NCBI RefSeq assembly: GCF_003268815.1
Contig: NZ_QLSV01000002.1
Span: 1-64,000, forward strand
DNA: 64,000 nucleotides
Reading direction: 5' to 3'
From: Flavobacterium lacus
GTDB taxonomy: Bacteria; Bacteroidota; Bacteroidia; Flavobacteriales; Flavobacteriaceae
How positions within the stretch are numbered: the stretch's first letter is position 1; each line of letters starts with the position of its first letter. The notes under the pieces were generated by a model that had not been told where the DNA came from, made no database searches, and saw only the letters and a program-made list of their open reading frames with translations. A program made the position numbers and the translations under genes. Below are positions 6,878-16,248 of this stretch, piece by piece.

Positions 6878-8893
6878 TTAGATTTTGCTTACTATTACTT
6901 TTTCGTCGTTTTTTTCTACTACAGCTTTAAAAAAACTTTTTAACATTTCGTAATAAACAGGAGCCACAATTGCTTGATTAATATCAACATTCGCAATCAA
7001 TTGAATAACATTACCTACTTGTTTAATATTGTATTTAAACACAATGACTTCATCCTCGAACATTACATTTGAGGCATTTGGTAGGTGTTCAATTTTGTAA
7101 CCATCCGGTATCGTAATCGATATGGCATATTTATCATTTCGGGGAAAAATAAAATCTATAGGATATTCACGAGAATCTAGTTTAAACGGGTTTTCGGGTA
7201 TTGCGAAAAACAACATCGGTGAAAAATATATTTTATCAGCTATAATTTCTGCTAAATTAGCATGTGTAAATGAAAAATCACGGATTATAGGTTTTGATAA
7301 TTCAGCTTCATTAGTTACGTTAAAATCTGAAACTTCAATTCCGGTGTGCCTTTTTTCAATTTGTTCGATACTAGATTCTTTTGATAATCCAAAGCTGGAA
7401 TTTCTGTGTAAAAAAGCATTGTACTCCGATTCTAAAATTCTTGCTTGCCCTGTTATTGTCGCGTCTTCATTTAACGAGACTAAAACAGTTGTAACTTCTT
7501 TAGATATGAAATTTGGGATTAAATTTACAGCCGTTGAGCTTCCATTCTTGCGTATCAGTCTACCATTCCAATTAAGTGTTTCTATTGGCAAAATATTAGG
7601 CGTTGTAAATTTATTCGTTGCATCTAACAAAATTAATCCATCTGGCACTTCTACAGCGACAATTACATAGTTAAATGCTGTTCTGTTAGGATATAAAGGA
7701 ATTCCATTTGATCTAGTGCTGAGTAAAACAGGGTTTGCATCTACTCCAGCATATCGAAGCATTGATAAAAGAAGTAAATTAATGTCGGCCGTATTACCCG
7801 ATTTTTGAACGTATGCTTTTTTTAATCCTTCATCGGTTACATAACCATATCGTTGATTCCAATTCATGTGTTTTTTAACATAATTAAAAATCGTAAAAGC
7901 CCTTGTATTTATATCTGAGACACTACTAACTAAAGAATTAATATCTGCTTCAAAAAAAGAGGTACGCTTTAATTCTTCGCCAAAATTTTCACTGTCATAA
8001 ATTGTTTTAGCAACTGTTTCCCAGTTTGTTGCATAATCATCGTATCCACTATTCGGCATTCTTCGTCCGGCCAATTCGTGATGAAGTGCCACTTTGTAAT
8101 TATCTATATTATTTACAAAAATTTCATTTTTTATAGCAGGAATATTTTTTAGGACATAAGATGTTTTGGATACCATAAAATCAATAGAATTTGTAATTCT
8201 CTTTGGCATTCCTTGTGACATTCCTGGAATTACATTTTCTGTATAAGTGTAATTTATTGTGCGAGGGATTTTTGTGCTTTTTACTTCAAGAGACAATGTC
8301 CCTTTTTGATGCAAATTGTAGAAAAAATATTCCGGAATGTAAGTATTATACTCAGAATAATTTACAGGTATTGTTTTTTGAAAATCCCAAACCGGAAAAT
8401 TTGTTATGTAAGGAGATTTAATTTCAACTCTATATTCTACAATAGAGCCTTCTTTAACGTCGGATAATGCAATTTTTTTCTTAGACCAATTGCTATTTAT
8501 TTTTTCTGTAAACTCCGAAGAACCTTTCATTTTAATTTTATCAACTTTTCCATCTACTTCATTGTATGTATATGCTTTGGAAATTACCACTCTTTCTGAG
8601 GCTCCACTACTTGGCGTATAATAGGGGATTTCAAAATTCCCAAAATCATAGCCCTCTTTAGAGTAGATTTTAATTTTTGATTCAATTATTGTTGAGATAT
8701 AAAAACCATCTGATTCGGTATATTCAAACGTAGTTGTACCTTTTTGAAATAAATAAGCTGCAGTTGCAGTAAGATCATCTGGATGAGCTTTTTGATTAAG
8801 TTCACTAAGCGTTACATTTCCTAATTCTATTTTTTGAGCATACGAAAATGCAAAAACGAAAACAACTAAACATATAGTGTAAATATTTTTCAT
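6878..8893 (-). CDS. Secreted DUF3857 protein with degenerate transglutaminase-like domain (paralogue)
   Basis: This 671-residue protein is a clear paralogue of the next gene in the operon, sharing NWNQRYGY, the SGN(T/V)A(D/E)IN block, LLSTRSNG and the C-terminal SPLLFF/SPMLFF-type blocks. A signal peptide ends near residue 20 (FSYAQ). The Cys position of the transglutaminase fold is Thr 368 and the His position is Tyr (about 409), so the catalytic triad is missing. It sits 10 bp from each neighbour, in the middle of a three-gene tandem array. Export to the periplasm or cell surface is likely. The function is not known. Confidence 0.85.
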   Translation of the reverse strand: MKNIYTICLVVFVFAFSYAQKIELGNVTLSELNQKAHPDDLTATAAYLFQKGTTTFEYTESDGFYISTIIESKIKIYSKEGYDFGNFEIPYYTPSSGASERVVISKAYTYNEVDGKVDKIKMKGSSEFTEKINSNWSKKKIALSDVKEGSIVEYRVEIKSPYITNFPVWDFQKTIPVNYSEYNTYIPEYFFYNLHQKGTLSLEVKSTKIPRTINYTYTENVIPGMSQGMPKRITNSIDFMVSKTSYVLKNIPAIKNEIFVNNIDNYKVALHHELAGRRMPNSGYDDYATNWETVAKTIYDSENFGEELKRTSFFEADINSLVSSVSDINTRAFTIFNYVKKHMNWNQRYGYVTDEGLKKAYVQKSGNTADINLLLLSMLRYAGVDANPVLLSTRSNGIPLYPNRTAFNYVIVAVEVPDGLILLDATNKFTTPNILPIETLNWNGRLIRKNGSSTAVNLIPNFISKEVTTVLVSLNEDATITGQARILESEYNAFLHRNSSFGLSKESSIEQIEKRHTGIEVSDFNVTNEAELSKPIIRDFSFTHANLAEIIADKIYFSPMLFFAIPENPFKLDSREYPIDFIFPRNDKYAISITIPDGYKIEHLPNASNVMFEDEVIVFKYNIKQVGNVIQLIANVDINQAIVAPVYYEMLKSFFKAVVEKNDEKVIVSKI

Positions 8894-8903
8894 GTGTGAA
8901 AAT

Positions 8904-10802
8904 TTAAGATTTTAATAAACTAATTTTTGAGTTGTCATTTCTTGCAATTTGTTCTCTGAATTTTCGAAATTCTTCATAATCTTCTTTTTCAAACACACCT
9001 TCATTCATGATTAAGTCTCTTTTAAAAATAACTTTATCTTCCAAATACTCAAATGAAATGGAATACGAACCAAATTTTGATACAATATCTACGTCATTGG
9101 GCTTTGCTTCAATTAAGTAATCATTGGGCAAAGTGATAATTATATAATCGTTATCGTGATATCCTCTTGGGATTTCAAAAGCATTGTTTCGATTTTTATA
9201 TTTGGGTGGAACAGCACTGTTTTGGTTGAAGGCATTTAAAGCGAAAAGTAATCTATTGCCATTCTTATTTGCATAATTCTCGGCACTTAACGTTATGTTT
9301 TCTGTAAATTGAATTTGTGATTTATCATTTTGAAATTGAATTTGATTTAATTTTAAATTAGGGATCGTACTAAAATAATTTTTATAAAATTTTTCCTTAT
9401 CAATCACAGATTGATTTTCAAGTTCATATTTATTTTGGTATTGAAAACCTGAAGATGTAATTGAAACTTGACCGGAAATTGAACCATTAGATTGTAAATT
9501 ATAACTACCAATTGTCTCTTGCTTATTTTGATTTTTTAGATAGACATTAGTTCTTATTAACTTACCGCCTTCTGGTTTCACTAAGAGTGCTAATCTATCA
9601 TCTGTATCATTGGCTTGAAAATTAAAAGGGATGTTCTGGCTAGTGCACTCCATCCAATAAATTGATTCATTATAAGGAATCCCCAAAATAACATGATTTC
9701 CTTGCATGGTGACGAAATTTTCATCTATATCTTCTTTTTCGGACCCCCTGTAAACAACACTGTAAAATGATTCAACACCCACAACTTTCAAGAGAGCTCT
9801 TGCGTAGTTTGCCAATGCTTTACAATCTCCATATCCGAGACGGTCAACATCTTTTGCGTCCATTGGTTTCCAACCTCCAATTCCTAACTGAATACTAACA
9901 TATCGAGTATTGTTTTGTATGTATTTAAAAACAATGTGTGCTATTTTCAATGGATCTTTTTCTTCACCTACTATGCTTTTAATTTTTTGTACTGCAGTTT
10001 CAGGTAATATATCTGTTCCATTTAATAACGTTGAGTACATCCATTTACCAAAAGAATTCCAAGTTTCAGCTTCGCCATCAACTCCTTCTAAATGAAACTT
10101 AGTAAGCCCAAATAATACACTAGGTACCATTTTTTGAAAAGGTGGTGAATATTCTTCTCTTTTGTTTGCTGAAATATTCTCAATGAAAAATGTTAATGAG
10201 CTACTATTTTCAATTTTTTCTATTTTGGAACCTTCGCTATTCAACTCTTTAAATTTGAGTCCCAATTCGGGTAAAACAAAATATGACAATTCTGATTTTT
10301 CAATACTTACATAATAATCTTCATAGGGCTTAAAAATAGGTAAAAATGCAGTATTTGATGTTTCTACTTCCGATTTAAATACCATTGTAAAAGGATATTG
10401 TATTGGAGTATAATCCAAATACAAGATTCTGTTATCTCCAATAATTGAAAAGCCATCTGCAAGGCTTTGATCTCTGAAATCTTTCCTTTTAATCTTTCTT
10501 AATTCCTCACCAAGAGCATTATAAATTATTGCTTCAATTGATTTTATTTTAGTAGAGTTATCATAGTGAGATGCAGCTTTCATATGTTTTAATCCATATT
10601 CATTGAATACCGTTACAATTCGTTCTGAAGCAATTTTCATCGATTTATTTGAAGATATTGTAACATTGATTTTGCTTAACCTTACGCAAGCATTGGCATT
10701 TTCTTTTAACTCATTTGGAATCGTGAGGTAATAGAGATTTTGTGCTGAAACAGATGACGCAAAAGTGAAACAAAAACAAAAGAGTTGAAGTAGGTTCCTC
10801 AT
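8904..10802 (-). CDS. Secreted DUF3857 and transglutaminase-like protein with intact triad
   Basis: This 632-residue protein has a signal peptide (to about residue 20, SSVSA), DUF3857 at about 50-220 and a transglutaminase-like domain at about 270-390. In contrast to its two downstream relatives the catalytic residues are present: Cys 327 in GYGDCKALAN, His 370 in QGNHVIL and an acidic residue at Glu 385 in WMECTS. It could be a peptidase or amide-forming enzyme of the cell envelope. It is the first gene of an apparent operon that runs to aroA with gaps of 10 bp or less. The substrate is unknown. Confidence 0.87.
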   Translation of the reverse strand: MRNLLQLFCFCFTFASSVSAQNLYYLTIPNELKENANACVRLSKINVTISSNKSMKIASERIVTVFNEYGLKHMKAASHYDNSTKIKSIEAIIYNALGEELRKIKRKDFRDQSLADGFSIIGDNRILYLDYTPIQYPFTMVFKSEVETSNTAFLPIFKPYEDYYVSIEKSELSYFVLPELGLKFKELNSEGSKIEKIENSSSLTFFIENISANKREEYSPPFQKMVPSVLFGLTKFHLEGVDGEAETWNSFGKWMYSTLLNGTDILPETAVQKIKSIVGEEKDPLKIAHIVFKYIQNNTRYVSIQLGIGGWKPMDAKDVDRLGYGDCKALANYARALLKVVGVESFYSVVYRGSEKEDIDENFVTMQGNHVILGIPYNESIYWMECTSQNIPFNFQANDTDDRLALLVKPEGGKLIRTNVYLKNQNKQETIGSYNLQSNGSISGQVSITSSGFQYQNKYELENQSVIDKEKFYKNYFSTIPNLKLNQIQFQNDKSQIQFTENITLSAENYANKNGNRLLFALNAFNQNSAVPPKYKNRNNAFEIPRGYHDNDYIIITLPNDYLIEAKPNDVDIVSKFGSYSISFEYLEDKVIFKRDLIMNEGVFEKEDYEEFRKFREQIARNDNSKISLLKS

Positions 10803-10917
10803 GTAAAATAAATTTTACTCAAACAAAATTAATTGCCTGAAATTTTAATATTTAATGTTTTTGTTTTTGGAAATTCTAAAAAGTCAAATATAAATTAAAT
10901 CTTATAAAAAACAAGTT

Positions 10918-11370
10918 TTACTCTCTATTTTTTGTATCCATAATTATCGTAACCGGACCATCATTTAAAATTGCTACTTTCATGTCTGCTCCAAATTGAC
11001 CGGTTTGAATTTGCCTCCCTAATTCTTTTTCTATTTGTTGGATAAATTTCTCATAAATCGGAATCGCAATTTCAGGTTTTGCCGCTTTACTATATGAGGG
11101 GCGATTCCCTTTTTTGGTAGAAGCATGAAGCGTAAATTGACTTACCACAATCACATCGCCATCACTATCTTTAATCGATAAATTCATGACCTCATTTTCA
11201 TCACCAAAAATGCGAAGATTGACAATTTTTGTCGAAAGCCATTCCATATCTTCCGTTGTATCGGCTTCTTCAATTCCCACCAATACTAACAAACCTTTGT
11301 GAATGGAAGCAACAACTTTTTCTTCGATGGTTACACTTGATTGTGCAACTCTTTGGATGACTGCTTTCAT
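10918..11370 (-). CDS. dtd: D-aminoacyl-tRNA deacylase
   Basis: Dtd hydrolyses D-amino acids, and glycine misloaded on tRNA(Ala), from tRNAs, preventing their use in translation. The 150-residue protein is of normal length. The two active-site motifs are present: SQFTLHAST near residues 79-87 and NDGPVTIIMD near the C-terminus, which supplies the cross-subunit Gly-cisPro pair. It starts with the usual MKAVIQRV. It lies 39 bp after rsgA on the same strand and is probably cotranscribed with it. Confidence 0.96.
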   Translation of the reverse strand: MKAVIQRVAQSSVTIEEKVVASIHKGLLVLVGIEEADTTEDMEWLSTKIVNLRIFGDENEVMNLSIKDSDGDVIVVSQFTLHASTKKGNRPSYSKAAKPEIAIPIYEKFIQQIEKELGRQIQTGQFGADMKVAILNDGPVTIIMDTKNRE

Positions 11371-11409
11371 GATAACTTTCGATTAAAATAGGGCACCAAG
11401 TACGAATAA

Positions 11410-12390
11410 TTATTTATTTCTTGTTTCATCGCTAGCAATTCGATCTTCATTATAATTATCTGTTCGGTAACTTTCGTCATCGCCTTCTAAAATTTTCAGG
11501 TAGCTATTGTATCTCGACCATGAAATTTCATCTTTTTCTAATGCTTCTTTGACGGCACATTTTGGTTCATCTTTATGCAGACAATTATTGAATTTACATT
11601 GGTCTTTTAATTTGAAAAATTCTGGAAAATAGCCGCTAATTTCTTCTTTCTCCATATCAACGATACCAAACCCTTTTATGCCTGGCGTGTCGATGATTTT
11701 TGCTCCAAATGATAAATCATACATTTCTGCAAAAGTTGTTGTGTGTTGGCCTTGCATACTTTGTTCAGAAATTGTTTTGGTTTTCAGATGTAACGCAGGT
11801 TCTAAGGCATTCACTAATGTCGATTTTCCTACACCAGAATGACCAGAAAACATGGTGGTTTTCCCTCGCATAAACTCTTTTAATTCTTCAATTCCTTTTT
11901 CCTCCGTAGAAGAAACTCGTAGGCATTTATATCCGACTTGTTGATAAATATATTGCATGTAAAGCTGCTCATCGGAAGTTAAATCGTTGAATGTATCGAT
12001 TTTATTAAAAACCAGAATTGTTTCGATACCATAGGCTTCGGCTGTTACTAAAAATCGATCGATAAAATTTGTGGTAGTCGGCGGATTATTGATTGTTATT
12101 AATAAAAATACATAATCTACGTTAGATGCAATAATGTGCATTTGATGTGATAGATTAACCGATTTTCGAACGATGTAATTCTTTCGTTCGTGAATGTTAT
12201 GAATTGTGCCTGTGATAGCATCGGAAGTTTCATCAATTTCAAAATCAACCACATCACCTACCGCGATTGGGTTGGTACTTTTGATTCCTTTTATGCGGAA
12301 TTTTCCTTTAATCCTGCAATCATAAAATTGATTGTCTTCGGCTTTAACGGTATACCAACTTCCGGTAGATTTATAAACTATTCCTGTCAT
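11410..12390 (-). CDS. rsgA: Ribosome small subunit maturation GTPase RsgA
   Basis: RsgA (YjeQ) is a circularly permuted GTPase acting late in 30S subunit assembly. The 326-residue protein shows the permuted motif order: an N-terminal OB fold, then FNKID (G4), GHSGVGKSTL (G1) and IDTPGIKGFG (G3). A C-terminal zinc site has the pattern Cys-Lys-Phe-Asn-Asn-Cys-Leu-His...Cys. A TATCTTTG promoter box at about 12395-12402 ends only about five bases before the ATG, so the mRNA may be nearly leaderless. A strong terminator hairpin lies upstream at 12434-12480 and separates it from the preceding gene. Confidence 0.96.
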   Translation of the reverse strand: MTGIVYKSTGSWYTVKAEDNQFYDCRIKGKFRIKGIKSTNPIAVGDVVDFEIDETSDAITGTIHNIHERKNYIVRKSVNLSHQMHIIASNVDYVFLLITINNPPTTTNFIDRFLVTAEAYGIETILVFNKIDTFNDLTSDEQLYMQYIYQQVGYKCLRVSSTEEKGIEELKEFMRGKTTMFSGHSGVGKSTLVNALEPALHLKTKTISEQSMQGQHTTTFAEMYDLSFGAKIIDTPGIKGFGIVDMEKEEISGYFPEFFKLKDQCKFNNCLHKDEPKCAVKEALEKDEISWSRYNSYLKILEGDDESYRTDNYNEDRIASDETRNK

Positions 12391-12433
12391 GAGGCAAAGA
12401 TATTACAAATCTTTTTAAGAAAATTTATAATGT

Positions 12434-12480
12434 AAAAAAACAAAGGAGTTGTCAATGACGACAACTCCTTTGTTTTTTTA
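12434..12480. terminator. Bidirectional terminator between the 12494-13015 gene and rsgA
   Basis: CAAAGGAGTTGTC pairs with GACAACTCCTTTG over a 6-base loop, with A-tract on the left and T-tract on the right. It works in both directions and lies just past the stop codon of the small secreted protein gene. Confidence 0.85.
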
Positions 12481-12493
12481 TCAAAGAACTTAT

Positions 12494-13015
12494 TTAGTAT
12501 CTGTAAGCAACACCTTTTTTAATGGCTTGAGAACCTCCAAGAGAATTCGAACTCGCACCAACTGTTGTTTTATCAGCAGTTTGCAAAATAAACGGGCAAC
12601 CCATTGCTGCTGCAGCCATTTTTAACTTTTTTTCTGCTTTTTTATCCCCCGTGTTTCCCGTGTGATAATTAATCAAACCTGTTTTTCCTCTAATTTCCTC
12701 TGCTTTTTTTAAACCAGCGATATACGATTTTTCTTCAAGAATAACAACTTTTTCCCAGTCCTGCTCTCCGTTCACTACAATTTTATCAGTCACTTCTTCA
12801 ACGCGGCCGGTTTTTCCATAAACAATTTTTTCAATTGCATATTTACCAATAACGTTTTCAGCATCTTCACCGTCATATTTAAATACAACAGTATATTCTT
12901 CTACTCGAGTTACTTTTCCGTCAACAGTTTCTCCATTGTGCTTATGGATTTTATCAACTTGAGCATTTAACATGGCACTAAAAGATAATAGTGCTACAAA
13001 AATAGTTTTCTTCAT
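12494..13015 (-). CDS. Small secreted protein, unknown function
   Basis: I do not recognise a named family. The 173-residue product has a signal peptide (LLSFSAMLNAQ, cleavage near residue 19). Next comes a short beta-rich segment (HNGETVDGKVTRVEEYTVVFKY) typical of small Bacteroidota exported proteins in which a metabolic or stress signal is linked to a 'GE..DG.V' motif. The C-terminal half has a Lys-rich region (GDKKAEKKLKMAAAAMGCP) and a single Cys, and ends in GVAYRY. It is followed by a strong terminator and appears to be a single-gene unit, starting 98 bp downstream of the DAHP synthase gene. Confidence 0.7.
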   Translation of the reverse strand: MKKTIFVALLSFSAMLNAQVDKIHKHNGETVDGKVTRVEEYTVVFKYDGEDAENVIGKYAIEKIVYGKTGRVEEVTDKIVVNGEQDWEKVVILEEKSYIAGLKKAEEIRGKTGLINYHTGNTGDKKAEKKLKMAAAAMGCPFILQTADKTTVGASSNSLGGSQAIKKGVAYRY

Positions 13016-13113
13016 TTTTTATGTGATTAAATTTATAAGGTGCGATATTACAAAAAATAGAATTCACATTGATAAAAATTTTAAAAAAAATCATTCTTTT
13101 AATTGTATTTCTG

Positions 13114-14196
13114 TCAACTATTTATAATTTTCTCTTGATGATCGATACTTTCTTGATGAATTGCTTTGAAAAGTTGCACAATAAAATCTTCACTCAGTCC
13201 TTTTAACTTTCCTTCATAAATCATTTTATCTAAAATTTCCTGCCATCTTTTGTTTTGTAAAATAGCCACATTTTTCTCTTTTTTCAATCCACCAATTTGG
13301 TCGGCAATTTTCATTCTTCCCCCTAAAATCTCAAGAATTTTACTGTCAAACTCATCTATTTGAGTTCGTAATTTGTGCATTCGCATCGTGTAATCATCGG
13401 CTTCATCGGTTTCTTTACGAACACGCAAATCGTGAAAAATTTTCTTTAAAACCGCTGGTGTAACTTGTTGAGCCGCGTCACTCCAAGCATTATCCGGATC
13501 AATATGTGTTTCAATAATCAATCCGTCATAATTCAAATCCAACGCTTGTTGCGAGACTTCCTGAATCATATCGCGTTTTCCGGTAATGTGTGAAGGATCA
13601 CAAATCAGAGGCAAATCAGGAAATTTATTTTGAAAATCAATCGCAATTTGCCACTCCGGATTGTTGCGGTATTTTGTTTTTTCATAGGTTGAAAATCCTC
13701 GGTGAATCACGCCTAATTTTTTGATATTAGCATTATACAAGCGTTCTAAACCACCAATCCATAAAGATAAATCGGGGTTTACAGGGTTTTTTAACAATAC
13801 AATTTTATCGGTTCCTTCCAAAGCATCGGCGATTTCCTGAACGGCAAAAGGGTTCACAGTGGTTCGAGCACCAATCCACAGCACATCAATATCGTGTTCC
13901 AAGGCTAATTTTACGTGAGCTGCGGTGGCTACCTCAGTTGCCATCAATAGTCCGGTTTCTGCTTTGGCTTTTTGAAGCCATTTTAATCCGATGGCTCCTA
14001 CTCCTTCAAATCCGCCCGGACGCGTTCGTGGTTTCCAAATTCCGGCACGAAAAATACTAACATCAGAATCTTTTAATTCACGGGCAATTTTCAATACTTG
14101 TTCTTCGGTTTCGGCACTGCAAGGTCCGGCAATTACTAACGGATGTTCTAGTTGAAAATCAGTTAACCAGTTTTTTAAATTTTTATCGTTTTCCAT
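13114..14196 (-). CDS. Bifunctional DAHP synthase / chorismate mutase
   Basis: The N-terminal 260 residues are a 3-deoxy-7-phosphoheptulonate synthase of the short KDO8P-like type (PLVIAGPCSAETEEQV, IFRAGIWKPRTRPGGFEG, LICDPSHITGKRD). This is the first step of the shikimate pathway. Residues about 275-350 form an AroQ-type chorismate mutase (MRMHKLRTQIDEFDSKILEI, then QNKRWQEILDKM). The fusion joins the entry point of the pathway to the branch toward Phe and Tyr. This is a known arrangement in Bacteroidota, where the mutase part can give allosteric control. It is the last gene of the aromatic operon, separated from tyrA by a 7-bp-repeat hairpin. Confidence 0.95.
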   Translation of the reverse strand: MENDKNLKNWLTDFQLEHPLVIAGPCSAETEEQVLKIARELKDSDVSIFRAGIWKPRTRPGGFEGVGAIGLKWLQKAKAETGLLMATEVATAAHVKLALEHDIDVLWIGARTTVNPFAVQEIADALEGTDKIVLLKNPVNPDLSLWIGGLERLYNANIKKLGVIHRGFSTYEKTKYRNNPEWQIAIDFQNKFPDLPLICDPSHITGKRDMIQEVSQQALDLNYDGLIIETHIDPDNAWSDAAQQVTPAVLKKIFHDLRVRKETDEADDYTMRMHKLRTQIDEFDSKILEILGGRMKIADQIGGLKKEKNVAILQNKRWQEILDKMIYEGKLKGLSEDFIVQLFKAIHQESIDHQEKIINS

Positions 14197-14200
14197 AGTT

Positions 14201-14259
14201 TCGGTTGTCGGTTATCCGTTGTCGGTTGTCGCATAACGGACAACAGACAACAGACAACC
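14201..14259. repeat. Inverted heptamer arrays forming a hairpin between tyrA and the DAHP synthase gene
   Basis: Four CGGTTGT-like units (14202-14230) are followed by the complementary ACAACGG/ACAACAG units (about 14237-14259). The two arms can pair into a long imperfect hairpin that fills the whole gap between two cotranscribed genes. There is no T-tract, so it is not a simple terminator. Confidence 0.75.
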
Positions 14260-14261
14260 TT

Positions 14262-15101
14262 TTATTTTAAAATTTCTTTAATTCTATTCGTGTTTTTCAT
14301 TTCGTTAAAAATGGCTTCATAATCATCCGATTCTAAAAAAGATTTAAAAGTGGATAAGTTGGCAATGTATTCTTCTAACGATTTGACAATTTGTTTTTTA
14401 TTTTGTCTAAAAATGGGTGTCCACATCGCGGGTGAACTTTTGGCTAATCGAACAGTACTTTCAAATCCGCTTCCGGCCATATCGAAAATATCTTTTTCAT
14501 CTTTTTCCTTTTCGATGACAGTTTTTCCTAGCATAAACGAACTAATGTGCGATAAATGTGAAACATACGCAATGTGTTTGTCGTGCGATTTGGGTTCCAT
14601 ATAGCGAATTCGCATGTTCAATTTTCGGAATAATTCCAATGCTTTTTCCTGTTTTTTGTATGATGTTCTTTCAATTTCACAGAGGATATTCACTTTGTCT
14701 TCAAATAAATTTTCGATGGCTGCATTGGGCCCTGAAAATTCGGTTCCTGCTATGGGATGTGTCGCTAAAAAATTGCTTCGTTTGGGATGATTTTCCACCA
14801 CTTCACAAATCGGTTTTTTGGTTGAACCTACATCAATTACAATAGTATTCTCAGCAATGTTATCCAAAATTTTTGGCAAAAGTAGTAAAGCCACATCAAC
14901 GGGCACAGCCAGAATGACAAAATCACCATCCAAATCATCTTTTAAATTTCCTTTTCGATGAATTAGTCCTAACGAAATTGCTTCGTTGAGATGATCTTCA
15001 TTTGAATCAATTCCGATAATTAGGACGTTTTCATACAATCGCTGAATGTCCAAAGCCATTGAGCCGCCTATTAATCCTAAACCAATAATTGTTGCTTTCA
15101 T
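14262..15101 (-). CDS. tyrA: Prephenate dehydrogenase
   Basis: TyrA oxidatively decarboxylates prephenate to 4-hydroxyphenylpyruvate for tyrosine. The 279-residue protein starts with the NAD(P)-binding motif GLGLIGGSMA (residues 7-16) and has the ATHPIAGTEFSGP block near residue 113, which contains the catalytic His, and the later HDKHIAYVSHLSHISS segment. It lacks a fused chorismate mutase, which is supplied by the next gene. It starts one base after the aminotransferase stop codon. No regulatory ACT domain is apparent. Confidence 0.95.
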   Translation of the reverse strand: MKATIIGLGLIGGSMALDIQRLYENVLIIGIDSNEDHLNEAISLGLIHRKGNLKDDLDGDFVILAVPVDVALLLLPKILDNIAENTIVIDVGSTKKPICEVVENHPKRSNFLATHPIAGTEFSGPNAAIENLFEDKVNILCEIERTSYKKQEKALELFRKLNMRIRYMEPKSHDKHIAYVSHLSHISSFMLGKTVIEKEKDEKDIFDMAGSGFESTVRLAKSSPAMWTPIFRQNKKQIVKSLEEYIANLSTFKSFLESDDYEAIFNEMKNTNRIKEILK

Positions 15102-15102
15102 A

Positions 15103-16248
15103 CTAAAATCGAGCTAATGCTTCTTTAATTTTTTCCTCCTCAATACACAACGAAAATCGAATGTATCCTTCGCCATTACTGCCAAAAATTGTTCCTGGTG
15201 TAATGAAAATATTTTTGTTGATTAAAATTGCATCAATAAAAGCTTCGGATGAACGCTCCACTTTTGGAAGTCTAGCCCAAATGAATAATCCAACATTATT
15301 TTTATCATACGAACAACCTAATTTTTCAACCAATTGATAAAGTAAGCTCCTTCTTTTTGTATAGATTTCGTTTTGACTTTTAAACCAATTTTCATCTAAA
15401 TTTAATGCTTCAATTGCTCCTTTTTGAATACCGTAAAACATGCCGCTATCCATATTGCTTTTAACTTTTAAAATGGCAGAAATAAATTCGTTTTTACCCA
15501 AAATCATTCCCACTCGCCAACCCGAAATATTGAATGATTTACTGAGTGAATTGAGTTCCATCGCCACCTCTTTTGCTCCTTCCACTTGAAGAATCGACAT
15601 CGGATTATCATTCAAAACAAAACTATACGGATTATCATTTACAATTAAAATGTGATGCTTTTTCCCGAAAGCGATTAGTTTTTCAAACACTTCTTTCGTA
15701 GCATTCGCTCCCGTTGGCATGTGCGGATAGCAAACCCACATGATTTTGACTTTGGATAAATCTAATTTTTCGAGCCCTTCAAAATCGGGAAGCCAGTTAT
15801 TCTCTTCCACTAAATCATAAAAAACAGGCTTTGCTTGAACTAATTCAGTTACAGCAGCATACGTAGGATAACCGGGATTTGGAATTAAAACCTCATCCGA
15901 TTTATTCAAAAAAGCCATCGAAATATGCATAATTCCCTCTTTTGAACCCATTAACGGTAAAACTTCAGATGCAAAATCCATCGAAACATTAAACTGATTT
16001 TGATAGAATGTTGTCATCGCTTGTCGCAATTCGGGTAAACCCTGATAACTTTGGTATTCGTGTGCTTTTTTATCGTTCATTGAATTCTGAATTGCTTTGA
16101 CCACAGATGAATGCGGCAACAAATCCGGACTTCCAATTCCCATGTTAATAATCGGTTTTCCTTCGGAAAGCATCTGATTAACTTCCCGCAATTTTTTGGA
16201 AAAATAATACTCTTGAACCGAACTTAAGCGGTCTGCCATTGTAATCAT
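15103..16248 (-). CDS. Aromatic or aspartate-type aminotransferase, class I/II
   Basis: This is a PLP-dependent fold-type I aminotransferase of 381 residues. The PLP lysine lies in SLSKSFNISGWRVG (near residue 236). Other family blocks are NMGIGSPDLLPH, NPGYPTYAA and VNDNPYSFV. Its place between pheA and tyrA indicates that it transaminates phenylpyruvate and hydroxyphenylpyruvate, or prephenate, as the last step to Phe and Tyr. The exact substrate is inferred from context. It overlaps pheA by 4 bp, and tyrA starts one base after its stop codon. Confidence 0.9.
   Translation of the reverse strand: MITMADRLSSVQEYYFSKKLREVNQMLSEGKPIINMGIGSPDLLPHSSVVKAIQNSMNDKKAHEYQSYQGLPELRQAMTTFYQNQFNVSMDFASEVLPLMGSKEGIMHISMAFLNKSDEVLIPNPGYPTYAAVTELVQAKPVFYDLVEENNWLPDFEGLEKLDLSKVKIMWVCYPHMPTGANATKEVFEKLIAFGKKHHILIVNDNPYSFVLNDNPMSILQVEGAKEVAMELNSLSKSFNISGWRVGMILGKNEFISAILKVKSNMDSGMFYGIQKGAIEALNLDENWFKSQNEIYTKRRSLLYQLVEKLGCSYDKNNVGLFIWARLPKVERSSEAFIDAILINKNIFITPGTIFGSNGEGYIRFSLCIEEEKIKEALARF

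Noticed and set aside
7122..7670. Long open frame opposite the DUF3857 gene
   Set aside because: It is antisense to a clear protein gene, with no promoter or domain, and is a by-product of codon bias in the real gene.
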